From the NCBI GenBank assembly GCA_022843485.1, contig JALHNM010000006.1, forward strand, positions 91,939-155,938: a stretch of 64,000 bases of DNA. The letters are read 5' to 3'. A model generated the notes under the pieces. That model saw only the letters and a program-made list of their open reading frames with translations. It had not been told where the DNA came from and ran no database searches. This DNA is from Fimbriimonadaceae bacterium. GTDB lineage: Bacteria > Armatimonadota > Fimbriimonadia > Fimbriimonadales > Fimbriimonadaceae. Below, piece after piece: positions 19,601 to 26,067 of this stretch. Positions within the stretch are counted from its first letter, which is position 1, and every line of letters starts with the position of its first letter. Made by a program: the position numbers and the translations under genes.

Positions 19601-21065
19601 GTACGCGAGGTACAGCACCCAGGACAACGGGCAGACCTACGCCAAGGCAAACCTGCGGGCCTACGGCGCGGCCTACACCCTGCCGTGGGGCCTGAAGTCG
19701 GCGGTGGACGTGGAGGCCGGGAACGGCCAGGCGTGGGCGCCGACGGCCCGGGGGCAGGCGTTCGCCTACGAGGCCGAGCGGGACTTCTTGACCGGGGTCA
19801 CCTACGAGTCGGGGTCGGGTTGGGGGTCTGGGGCCACGTGGTCGTACGGGCCGACGGGGAACCGCAGCGACGCGACGTGCGACGCGCTCGACCGGATGAC
19901 GGCGAGCGCGGGCGGGTTCGTGTACGAGAACGACGCGCTGGGCAACCGGCTGTGGCGGGACCGCACGAACAACCGCCCGGCGACGGCGCAGAAGATGACC
20001 TGGGACGACCTCGGGCGGGCGGCCTCGGTGCAGGGGACGCAGGCGGGGGCACGGTACCGCTACCGGGCGGACGGGATGCGGGCGGTGAAGGTGACGGGGC
20101 TCACCTTGGGGTACGACGTGACGGAGGAGGGGCAGGTGTCGGGGTACTACGACGCCTTATCGACCGACATGCCGACCACTCGGTTCTACTATAATGGTCA
20201 GATGCCTGCGGACGAGGACCTCACGTACCGGCCCGCGCCGGGCGCCCCGCTGCGCCTGGAGGACACCGCTTACGCCGTAGGGGCGCGGGGGGTCGAGCGG
20301 ACCTTGGTGCGCGACAAGGCGCTCGTCGGCGGGTCGTGGGCGACGGTCGACGACGGCTACACCCTCTACGACACCCACGGCAACGGGGTCGGCAAAGTGC
20401 GTCGGTCCGACTTCACCCCGCCCGGCGGCCAGACCGTGCCCGCCTATACGCCCGTAGGCGAACGGGACTTCGACCCCTGGGGCGTGCCCTTAGCCGGTAG
20501 CCAACCCGGCCCCCAACAAGGATACTGCGCGAACCTAGGCCATAGACAAGACCCCGAGAGCGGCCTCGTCTACATGCGGGCGAGGTACTACGAACCGGGT
20601 ACGGGGAGGTTCGTAAGCGAGGATCCGGCTCGCGACGGGGGGAACTGGTTCGTCTACGCAGGCAACAACCCCAGTAATCTCGCGGATCCTGATGGGAGAC
20701 GGGCCAGCTTCTCTTGGGTGTCTCTCCTGCTGTCCAACGGTATCGACGGCTTCATCAGGTGGGTCGAGACATTCACGGCCTACGACGTAAACGACTCCCT
20801 CGAGCTAGTAGTCAAGATCAAGCAGGCGTACGACAACCTGCGAGGCCTAAACGAAGCCCGAAAACTTGCCCTCATGGCTTCTGGAGTCGCCTACGGTTCC
20901 GCCGGGGCCGCTGCAACGGGAGGGCAGCTTGGCTTGAGCGCGGCATTCTTGACGGCGGGGGCCGCATTAAGGGTCGGAAGCATCATGGCGAAGATCGCGA
21001 TGTTCATGGTGATCTCGAACCTGATCCTTGACGTCTTCCTCTATTCGATAGGGGAGGAACTGTAG
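16650..21065 (+). CDS. YD-repeat / Rhs protein with variable C-terminal tip
   Basis: A 1471-residue Rhs-type protein, started by GTG with TTAGGAGT upstream and overlapping the preceding stop. An N-terminal hydrophobic export signal (about 18-40) is followed by NTRTGDFGMSATDISFEGG and SYSSNSLEVGPLGPGWTF, the usual Rhs opening, then many YD repeats (YGYGQ, YDSQGRPVEVEK, YDPLTGDKTS). The conserved core end is at about 1305-1348 (VYMRARYYEPGTGRFVSEDP, then NNPSNLADPDG). The last 120 or so residues are unrelated to the core, hydrophobic and Gly/Ala-rich, with two or three possible membrane segments. In Rhs systems this tip is a swappable toxin. A membrane-active tip is inference from composition. 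The small membrane protein 2 bp downstream is the likely partner. Confidence 0.92.
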   Translation: MNAHLSNTSHRWVRPVARLMAFLLANMYVPYYAFALPGQVEAAPVAPDAQSRPLTRAELSELRGQRITDAYGNPYNSGQAKYDVVYKGVNTRTGDFGMSATDISFEGGFGIPVSVTRSYSSNSLEVGPLGPGWTFGLDLRSSAGGLLKSPGAPVRSTPVRMKRRPVNQATVEPIAGQEPVDAFLAQDAGGTEETVERDVDGILTPPGWDANVYEGANWVFAHGQWDLQGVTVITPEGTRNRYETRGEYVGGTQDWRTGIALPNSRSSVLKLVESKDRHGNVVEYHYDEQEGQFETANGLETSRLLSWVKSAEGRYLKLFWAQKDAGDPQSWRVTKIDVLGADPGTSPPPMATVQYGYSAQAPYRLTSVTTPGGKTTTYGYGQALVSTDEDTYVPGGAPTLLTSVTDPRGLTTTIEYVAYGSWLEVPNTPSQFVRAVVVANLVAPGGQKTSFSTNVVGYPNWTEPAGSLFSPNQGAWFFDLSGRTCLESTSGLPADIYAQRSVQYLQGSPAGTVNTVVHAYNRATVGQPNKPQDTVTSRTYDATSLALINEVTTVNEKAFVLRSESAKTYNFLGAPLSEVTFEGPLGAPVRRTETEYAYWGQDKYFQQRAVRTRFFGPGALGNGTPWRYSHTDYYTSSETGNGAARGMTKEVRDAKYGQITADPGAEWRSSVALGSGSLESARFKYDSQGRPVEVEKLIANGPPATYSKTTTTYQGHGAPAFGAASSVTEAAGTAIARTTSTLAWHWSGKATTTVDAMGRKFVSNYDLDGQVTSVQKEVAPGNLTTLLSYTYGTLGVENGQLLQVDDTVGGVRQTFGYVPQGQPAVPATGQVAWTAEAPIGGPSTTNRNYRVDYEYDPLTGDKTSDTVRVTADTVRRYRTDYRDYTTVGGPDGPVRVFRTMDYRLAVDGTTDFVETGDRYWYHYAPSGRLLDVDFAAQPRSGQAYLPGWDDSGQAGPFGAERAKALSFVHADYTYDSGGRPTRIEYARYSTQDNGQTYAKANLRAYGAAYTLPWGLKSAVDVEAGNGQAWAPTARGQAFAYEAERDFLTGVTYESGSGWGSGATWSYGPTGNRSDATCDALDRMTASAGGFVYENDALGNRLWRDRTNNRPATAQKMTWDDLGRAASVQGTQAGARYRYRADGMRAVKVTGLTLGYDVTEEGQVSGYYDALSTDMPTTRFYYNGQMPADEDLTYRPAPGAPLRLEDTAYAVGARGVERTLVRDKALVGGSWATVDDGYTLYDTHGNGVGKVRRSDFTPPGGQTVPAYTPVGERDFDPWGVPLAGSQPGPQQGYCANLGHRQDPESGLVYMRARYYEPGTGRFVSEDPARDGGNWFVYAGNNPSNLADPDGRRASFSWVSLLLSNGIDGFIRWVETFTAYDVNDSLELVVKIKQAYDNLRGLNEARKLALMASGVAYGSAGAAATGGQLGLSAAFLTAGAALRVGSIMAKIAMFMVISNLILDVFLYSIGEEL
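20072..20578 (+). repeat. 507-bp direct repeat, copy 1 (within rhs core)
   Basis: This segment of the rhs gene is repeated at 22921-23427, an offset of exactly 2849 bases, without insertions or deletions. By eye there are about a dozen base differences, mostly synonymous. Confidence 0.95.
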
Positions 21066-21067
21066 CC

Positions 21068-21361
21068 GTGCCGGTCTGGCTGGTTCTCCTGGCATGGGTG
21101 TTGCCTTCAACCGTTGCGTTCGCCTTGGTTCTGCTCCACGTCGTTGGGGTTCGAACACAAGCGAGGCCGACGATCACGGTCGCGTTCGTGATGTTCCTCG
21201 TCCAGGCTTCGCTCTCGACGATCTTTGCGCTGCAGAGTTACGCGACCACTGGTGCCTTGTATCTGATCGCGCTCAGTTGTATGTGGTTCTTCCCGCACAT
21301 GAGGGCCCTACCTGGCGCGATGAAAGAGATTACGGACAAGTTCAACCGCAAGGACTCCTAG
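21068..21361 (+). CDS. Small membrane protein, candidate immunity to the Rhs tip
   Basis: A 97-residue protein, GTG start 2 bases after the rhs stop. It has about three hydrophobic segments (VWLVLLAWVLPSTVAFALVL, ITVAFVMFLVQASLSTIFAL, TGALYLIALSCMWFF) and a basic, soluble C-terminus. I know no family for it. Its position directly after the variable tip is where immunity proteins lie in Rhs/polymorphic toxin loci, and a membrane partner would suit a membrane-active tip. Its stop is immediately followed, at 21362, by rhs core sequence of the next cassette. Confidence 0.7.
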   Translation: MPVWLVLLAWVLPSTVAFALVLLHVVGVRTQARPTITVAFVMFLVQASLSTIFALQSYATTGALYLIALSCMWFFPHMRALPGAMKEITDKFNRKDS

Positions 21362-21448
21362 CGGCGGGCCGGGTGGACGGGGCAGTCGTGGCAGTACGGC
21401 CCGACCGGGAACCGCACTGACGGGACGTACGACGCGCTCGACCGGGTC

Positions 21449-22573
21449 GTGACCCAGGGGGCGCGGCGCTTCCGGCACGACGTCCTCGGCAACCGGACCG
21501 AGACGGACTGGCAGAACGGCGGCCTGTTCCGGCTCCACACCTGGGACGTGCTCGGCCGGATGCGCTCGGTGCAGGGGCAGCAGGACGGGTTCGTTTACCG
21601 GTACCGCGCGGACGGGATGCGGGTGTCGAAGGTGGGCACGAACCCCATCGGGGTGAACGTGACCGAGGAAGGGACGGTGAGCGGGTGGTACGACGTCTTC
21701 GACGCCACGAACAAGCCCACGGAGCGGTACTATTACGACGGGCAGATGCCGGTGAGCGAGGACTTCCGCATACGTCAGTCGACCAACCCGGTCGTTGACC
21801 GGGTCGAGGAGACAATGTACGTGGTCGGGGCGCGGGGGATCGAACGGACGCGAGTGCAGGAGCAGTTCACGGGCGGGACGCTGACTGAGGTCGACGACGG
21901 CTATACCTTGTACGACTGCCACGGCAACAACGTCGCCAAAGTCCGCGTCGACGGCACCCTCGCCGGCGAACGCGACTTCGACCCCTGGGGCGTGCCGTTA
22001 GCCGGTAGCCAAACCTCGACGCCGCAAGGGTATTGTTCGTCCTTAGGCCACAGGGCGGACTCCGAGAGCGGCCCCGTCTACATGCGGGCGAGGTACTACG
22101 AGCCGACTACGGGGCGGTTCATAAGTGTGGATCCTGCGCGGGACGGAGGGAACTGGTACGTCTACTCCACCAACAGCCCAACAACGAAGTCGGATTTCTC
22201 GGGGAAGATAGATGCGCCCGCCTGGATCGGCTTGCTCGCAGGCTTCTTCGTTAGCATGAGTCGTGCACTTGAGGACGGGCAGCTATCCTTCACGGAGATC
22301 CGATGGGCAGTAGCAGAGTCGGTAGCAGGGACGGTCCTGGCCAGTGCGATGCATGCGGTTTGGCAGAAAGCGGGCAACAAGCTGAGTTTTTCCGCTGTCT
22401 TCAAGACTGGACTGACAGGCGTCGCTGGCGCTGCCGCCTTCTACTTAGGAATGCGCGCTGGCGAAGTCCTCTGGGAGTTGGCGGCCATGGAACTCGAGGG
22501 GTTCCGTGAGAACGTCGATCTTAGCCCGTTTAGGCAGTGCTGGCCAGGAACGGAAGGGTGCGGAAGACTCTAA
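21449..22573 (+). CDS. Orphan rhs tip cassette (partial core plus second C-terminal domain)
   Basis: A displaced 3' part of an rhs gene, 374 residues from the first usable start (GTG). Rhs homology in the same frame begins earlier, at 21362, right after the preceding stop (WTGQSWQYGPTGNRTDGTYD, matching WSYGPTGNRSDATCD in the full gene). The core end (VYMRARYYEPTTGRFISVDP) is followed by about 120 residues that differ from the tip of the full gene but are again hydrophobic and Gly/Ala-rich (WIGLLAGFFVSMSRAL, TGLTGVAGAAAFYLGMRAG). It lacks the N-terminus and signal, so it is probably silent until recombined onto the full gene, as known for orphan rhs-CT modules. Confidence 0.85.
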   Translation: MTQGARRFRHDVLGNRTETDWQNGGLFRLHTWDVLGRMRSVQGQQDGFVYRYRADGMRVSKVGTNPIGVNVTEEGTVSGWYDVFDATNKPTERYYYDGQMPVSEDFRIRQSTNPVVDRVEETMYVVGARGIERTRVQEQFTGGTLTEVDDGYTLYDCHGNNVAKVRVDGTLAGERDFDPWGVPLAGSQTSTPQGYCSSLGHRADSESGPVYMRARYYEPTTGRFISVDPARDGGNWYVYSTNSPTTKSDFSGKIDAPAWIGLLAGFFVSMSRALEDGQLSFTEIRWAVAESVAGTVLASAMHAVWQKAGNKLSFSAVFKTGLTGVAGAAAFYLGMRAGEVLWELAAMELEGFRENVDLSPFRQCWPGTEGCGRL

Positions 22574-22584
22574 CGGGTGCTGAA

Positions 22585-22776
22585 ATGGCTAAGCAATCCC
22601 TGAACTTCACTGCCGGACTCGTATTCGCTGGGCTCGTTGTCCTCGCCATCGCGCTTGTTCGGCTACTTCCTCAGGTACAGCCATTACAGTCCATAGCAAC
22701 CGTTTTCATGGCGGCGACCATCGGCCTCGTCGTCTATCTGGTGGCGAAAAATGAGCGATCAAGACAACGGCCCTAG
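22585..22776 (+). CDS. Small membrane protein, candidate immunity of the orphan cassette
   Basis: A 63-residue protein with two hydrophobic segments (FTAGLVFAGLVVLAIALVRL and SIATVFMAATIGLVVYLVAK) and a basic tail. It starts 12 bp after the orphan rhs stop. The frame extends upstream to 22537, inside the orphan, but the ATG at 22585 gives a sensible membrane protein. Position and character parallel the 97-residue protein after the full rhs gene, which supports an immunity role by analogy only. Confidence 0.65.
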   Translation: MAKQSLNFTAGLVFAGLVVLAIALVRLLPQVQPLQSIATVFMAATIGLVVYLVAKNERSRQRP

Positions 22777-22920
22777 CCCCATCACCAAACTTGGTCGGCG
22801 CGATAGATGAGCCAGTAGCCGCCAAAGACTCATGATCGGTGACCGTTTCCGCACACATCTCCGGCGCTCATTTCTCGGTCGATTGCTCCGCGCCAAGACT
22901 GGACTGGCCCGAGCGTCGTA

Positions 22921-23427
22921 CGGGATGCGGGCGGTGAAGGTGACGGGGCTCACCTTGGGGTACGACGTGACGGAGGAGGGGCAGGTGTCGGGGTACTACG
23001 ACGCCTTATCGACCGACATGCCGACCACGCGGTTCTACTATAATGGTCAGATGCCCGCGGACGAGGACCTCACCTACCGCCCCGCGCCGGGCGCCCCGCT
23101 GCGCCTGGAGGACACCGCTTACGCCATAGGGGCGCGGGGGGTCGAGCGGACCTTGGTGCGCGACAAGGCGCTCGTCGGCGGGTCGTGGGCGACGGTCGAC
23201 GACGGCTACACCCTCTACGACACCCACGGCAACGGGGTCGGCAAAGTGCGTCGGTTCGACTTCACGCCCCCCGGCGGCCAGACCGTGCCCGCCTACACGC
23301 CCGTAGGCGAACGGGACTTCGACCCCTGGGGCGTGCCCCTAGCCGGTAGCCAACCCGGCCCGCAACAAGGATACTGCGCAAACCTAGGCCATAGACAAGA
23401 CCCCGAGAGCGGCCTCGTCTACATGCG
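22921..23427 (+). repeat. 507-bp direct repeat, copy 2
   Basis: Matches 20072-20578 base for base without gaps, with roughly a dozen differences seen by eye. Sequence identity ends abruptly at both sides. Confidence 0.95.
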
Positions 23428-23435
23428 ACGGGTGG

Positions 23436-23494
23436 CCTGGTTATGGCCCCGCCTTTGTCCGGCTGACTCGGCTGCACCCAGGGCCATAGCCAGG
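23436..23494. repeat. Inverted repeat at the rhs truncation point
   Basis: CCTGGTTATGGCCC (23436-23449) and GGGCCATAGCCAGG (23481-23494) are complementary over 14 bases with one G:T-type mismatch around a 31-base loop. It begins 9 bases after the homology to the full rhs gene ends. Confidence 0.65.
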
Positions 23495-23636
23495 TGCCCG
23501 GGCACAGGCGACCTCGACGGTTCGAGGGCCCCCTTGGAACTTGGCTGAGCGGGCACGACCCATCCCGCGCAACCCGGCCACCCTCCGGACGGATCGATAG
23601 CCAGAGTGGCGGAGGGCTCCATCCGCAACACTCTTG

Positions 23637-23645
23637 TGTTATAAT
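23637..23645 (+). promoter_or_regulatory. Extended -10 promoter element
   Basis: TGTTATAAT is a textbook extended -10 box (TG-n-TATAAT), rare in this GC-rich context. It lies 30 bases before the ATG of the 47-residue membrane protein at 23676. No clear -35 is seen, which extended -10 promoters do not need. Confidence 0.6.
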
Positions 23646-23675
23646 CTTGGCCGGGGTTGGAGAGTTCGATAGCAG

Positions 23676-23819
23676 ATGCCAGTTCGGAAGCCAGACGGAA
23701 AGCTCTCGTTCCTAGGGGAGATCATCGATGCGCTCATCGGCGAAGGGATTGGGTGCCTCGTCATGCTCTTCGTAGGGATCGCCTGTGGGGTGCTCCTTTG
23801 GGTTCTTGGTAAACGGTAG
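23676..23819 (+). CDS. 47-residue membrane protein
   Basis: A very small protein starting MPVRKPDGKLSFLGEI, with one long hydrophobic helix (GCLVMLFVGIACGVLLWVLG) and a basic end (KR). It has GGAGAG 11 bases before the ATG and its own extended -10 box (23637-23645). It follows the truncated rhs fragment, where an immunity gene of the lost third cassette would be expected. Function is otherwise unknown. Confidence 0.55.
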   Translation: MPVRKPDGKLSFLGEIIDALIGEGIGCLVMLFVGIACGVLLWVLGKR

Positions 23820-23854
23820 TCAGATCGTCTCGATCTTCAGTCGTCAGGTCGGAC

Positions 23855-23923
23855 GTGACCTCTCACCAAGACCTCAGTGATGCGAACGAAAAACGGGGCG
23901 ACGTGAAGGAGGACACGGCATAG
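23855..23923 (+). CDS. Possible 22-residue leader peptide
   Basis: A short GTG-started frame (MTSHQDLSDANEKRGDVKED, then TA) whose TAG stop overlaps the GTG of the next gene as TAGTG. It contains the ribosome site of that gene. It may be a chance frame or a coupling leader. Confidence 0.2.
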   Translation: MTSHQDLSDANEKRGDVKEDTA

Positions 23924-24147
23924 TGAAACGACGCAAGCTTGCGCTGAAGGCCAGAGCGATCTTGTCCGACTGTTGGGTCGAGATCACAGGGATGGCCATC
24001 ATCGTCCTGCTCGGGCCCCTCGGATTCTTTTACAGCGACCACTTAGGGTTCTTCGTAATAGGGATAGGGGGAGGCTGGGGCTTAGGCGGCATCGTCGCTG
24101 GTGCGGTAGCGGCTCGTTCCTCCCTCGAGTGGAGGCAGGCCGAGTAG
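23923..24147 (+). CDS. 74-residue membrane protein
   Basis: A small protein with a basic N-terminus (MKRRKLALKARAI) and two hydrophobic, Gly-rich segments (ITGMAIIVLLGPLGFFY and LGFFVIGIGGGWGLGGIVAG). The GTG start has GAAGGAGG about 9-10 bases upstream. It is the fourth small membrane protein after the rhs cassettes and may be a further immunity gene left from an earlier tip. This is inferred from position; I recognise no family. The 197 bp after it, to 24344, show no further gene. Confidence 0.6.
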   Translation: MKRRKLALKARAILSDCWVEITGMAIIVLLGPLGFFYSDHLGFFVIGIGGGWGLGGIVAGAVAARSSLEWRQAE

Positions 24148-24344
24148 GGTGCTCGTAGAGCAGACGACCTCGGTGATCGAGAAAAGTAGCTTCGAATCCC
24201 CAACAGCGGCTAGTCCGTACACCCGGTGCCCAGCGAGGCGTTCGCGTCCGACTCCCACCCCAAGCCACTCGCGCGGGCCGATCCGACGGCCGACCGTGCG
24301 GCAAGGCGGCGGCAACGCACGATGTCCCTCGCCTGAACCCCGTG

Positions 24345-25976
24345 TCAGCTCGAGCGGATCATTTCGCCCAGCCTCTCGCCGACTAGGGTCTCCTCGTCGA
24401 CCACGGCGTCGGCGCCGCTCGCGCGGATCGTCGAGGCCATGAGGTGGTACCGGGCGCGGGCGACGACCCGGACGTGGGGGCAGACCGTCTTGGCGAGCCC
24501 CACGATGTGAGCGCAGGCCCAGGGTTCGGGGACGGTGACGATGAGGCAGGCCGCGTCCGGCAGCCCCAGGCCGGTGAGGATCGTGTCCTGCCCGGCGTCG
24601 CCGATCATGGCCTCGAACCCGTCCGCCTCCGCATCGCGGACCGCGGCGGGCGAGACGTCGACCACGAGTACGTCCGTCCCGGCACCCAGGACCGTCGCCG
24701 CGGCCCGGCTCCCGGCCATGCCGTAGCCCACCACGATGACGTGCCCCTCCCGGGCGGGCCGGATCGCCCGCTCCTCCGCCGCCACCTCACGCGCCGGGAA
24801 CAGCCGGAGCGCGGCCCACTTCGCCCACGGGACGGCCCGCGGCACCACGTAGGGAGTCGCCACCAGGGTCAAGAACGTCACCGACACGACGAGCTGGAAG
24901 AGGAAGTCGGTGAGCAGCCCCCCGTCGCGGGCCACTTTGGCGAGCACGAACGAGAACTCCCCGACCTGCGAGAGCACGAGCCCGGTCGCCAAGCTCGTCA
25001 CGAACGACGGCAAGAACGCCCGCACCGAGACCGCAGTGAGCAGGGCCTTCAGCACCATGACCGGCACGAGCACCCCGAGCACGAGCGGGAGGTTCGCCAG
25101 CAAGAATCGAGCGTCCAGCACCATGCCGATGGAGGCGAAGAAGAGCGTTACGAACAGGGTCTTGAACGGGTGGACGTCCGCGCGCATCTGGTGGGCGAAG
25201 GGCGATTCGGCGAGAAGGATCCCGGCCAAGAACGCCCCGAGAGCCGGCGACAGCCCGGCCGCGTGGGCCCCCCAAGTCGCGGCGGCGCACGTGCCGACCG
25301 CCAGCAGGATCGAGAACTCCCGGTTCCGGCCGAACGTGGCGGTGTCGAGCAGCCGCGGCAGGATGAGCGTCACCAAGAAGAAGAGGGCGGCGATGAGGAG
25401 CCCGGTGTTCAGCAGGAGCTGCCCCGGGGCGACGGCCCCCTTCCCCACCGCCGCCGTGCCGGAAAGCAGCGTCATGAGCATGACGAGAGGCACCACGGCC
25501 ACGTCCTGCAGCAAGAGCACGCCGACGGAGGACTTGCCGTGCATGCCGTCGATCGCCTGGTGCTCGGTGAGCAAGCGGATCACGACGGCGGTCGAGGCCA
25601 GGCTCGCCACCGCGCCGAGCGCCACCGCCCCCCGCCACTCGACCCCGAAGCCGAGCGCGACCAAGGCCGTCACCCCCATCACCGAGGCGATCTGGAGCGT
25701 CCCCCCCACGAGCGCGACCCGGCCGAGCGACACGAGGCGCCGGAGCGAGAACTCGAGCCCGATCGTGAACAGGAGCAGGGCCACGCCGAGCTCGGCGATC
25801 ACGCTCACCGACCGGGGTTCCTGCACCCACGCCGTCACGCTCGGGCCCACGACGACCCCGGCGATCATGTAGCCGATGACCGCGCTCTGGCGCACCCTCT
25901 CCGCGAGCACGCCCAGGACAAGGGCCGCCGTCAAGGTCACGATCAAGTCGAACAGCAGGGCCCACCCGTTGCCCAT
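24345..25976 (-). CDS. CPA2-type monovalent cation:proton antiporter with TrkA-N domain
   Basis: A 543-residue membrane protein like KefB/KefC and YbaL. About 12 hydrophobic segments span residues 1-385 (e.g. VIGYMIAGVVVGPSV, FTIGLEFSLRRLVSLG, LLLQDVAVVPLVMLMTLL, ALGAFLAGILLAESPF), typical of the Na/H-exchanger fold. A C-terminal Rossmann domain (about 415-535, VIVVGYGMAGSRAAATVLGAG) is a TrkA-N/RCK domain that would sense nucleotide. It exchanges K+ or Na+ for H+ across the inner membrane. The frame extends upstream to 26225, but the added residues are Arg/Ser-rich; the ATG at 25976 starts the first helix. The gene is divergent from the VPS10-like gene. Confidence 0.9.
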   Translation of the reverse strand: MGNGWALLFDLIVTLTAALVLGVLAERVRQSAVIGYMIAGVVVGPSVTAWVQEPRSVSVIAELGVALLLFTIGLEFSLRRLVSLGRVALVGGTLQIASVMGVTALVALGFGVEWRGAVALGAVASLASTAVVIRLLTEHQAIDGMHGKSSVGVLLLQDVAVVPLVMLMTLLSGTAAVGKGAVAPGQLLLNTGLLIAALFFLVTLILPRLLDTATFGRNREFSILLAVGTCAAATWGAHAAGLSPALGAFLAGILLAESPFAHQMRADVHPFKTLFVTLFFASIGMVLDARFLLANLPLVLGVLVPVMVLKALLTAVSVRAFLPSFVTSLATGLVLSQVGEFSFVLAKVARDGGLLTDFLFQLVVSVTFLTLVATPYVVPRAVPWAKWAALRLFPAREVAAEERAIRPAREGHVIVVGYGMAGSRAAATVLGAGTDVLVVDVSPAAVRDAEADGFEAMIGDAGQDTILTGLGLPDAACLIVTVPEPWACAHIVGLAKTVCPHVRVVARARYHLMASTIRASGADAVVDEETLVGERLGEMIRSS

Positions 25977-26054
25977 AGCGCCCCGCCGTTGTACCTGCCC
26001 GGGCCGGTGTCGCCGCCCGCGCACGGACACGCTCGCCGACGGGCGGGCCACGGT

Positions 26055-26060
26055 TATACT
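26055..26060 (+). promoter_or_regulatory. -10-like box 7 nt before a start codon
   Basis: TATACT lies exactly 7 bases before the ATG at 26068, so a transcript from it would begin at or next to the start codon, as in leaderless mRNAs. The same arrangement recurs at 29405, 56256 and 59093. Confidence 0.5.
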
Positions 26061-26067
26061 GGAGCCC

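Larger units (their letters stand above)
22832..23548 (+). pseudogene. Truncated third rhs fragment
   Basis: An open frame of 238 codons whose middle, 22921-23427, is a near-identical copy of the rhs core at 20072-20578. The copy stops within the core-end motif (VYMR, where the full gene continues ARYYEP) and runs into unrelated sequence and a stop. The 29 or so residues before the copy are also unrelated. No tip domain follows. It is best read as the remnant of a third cassette whose tip was lost, or as the product of a partial duplication. Confidence 0.85.

Noticed and set aside
23601..23640. tRNA-like sequence near the 47-residue gene
   Set aside because: A few bases resemble tRNA arms, but no cloverleaf or acceptor stem can be drawn.
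13432..24147. A prophage spanning the phage-type protein and the rhs region
   Set aside because: No integrase, terminase, capsid, portal or tail genes are found; only one phage-like protein is present.
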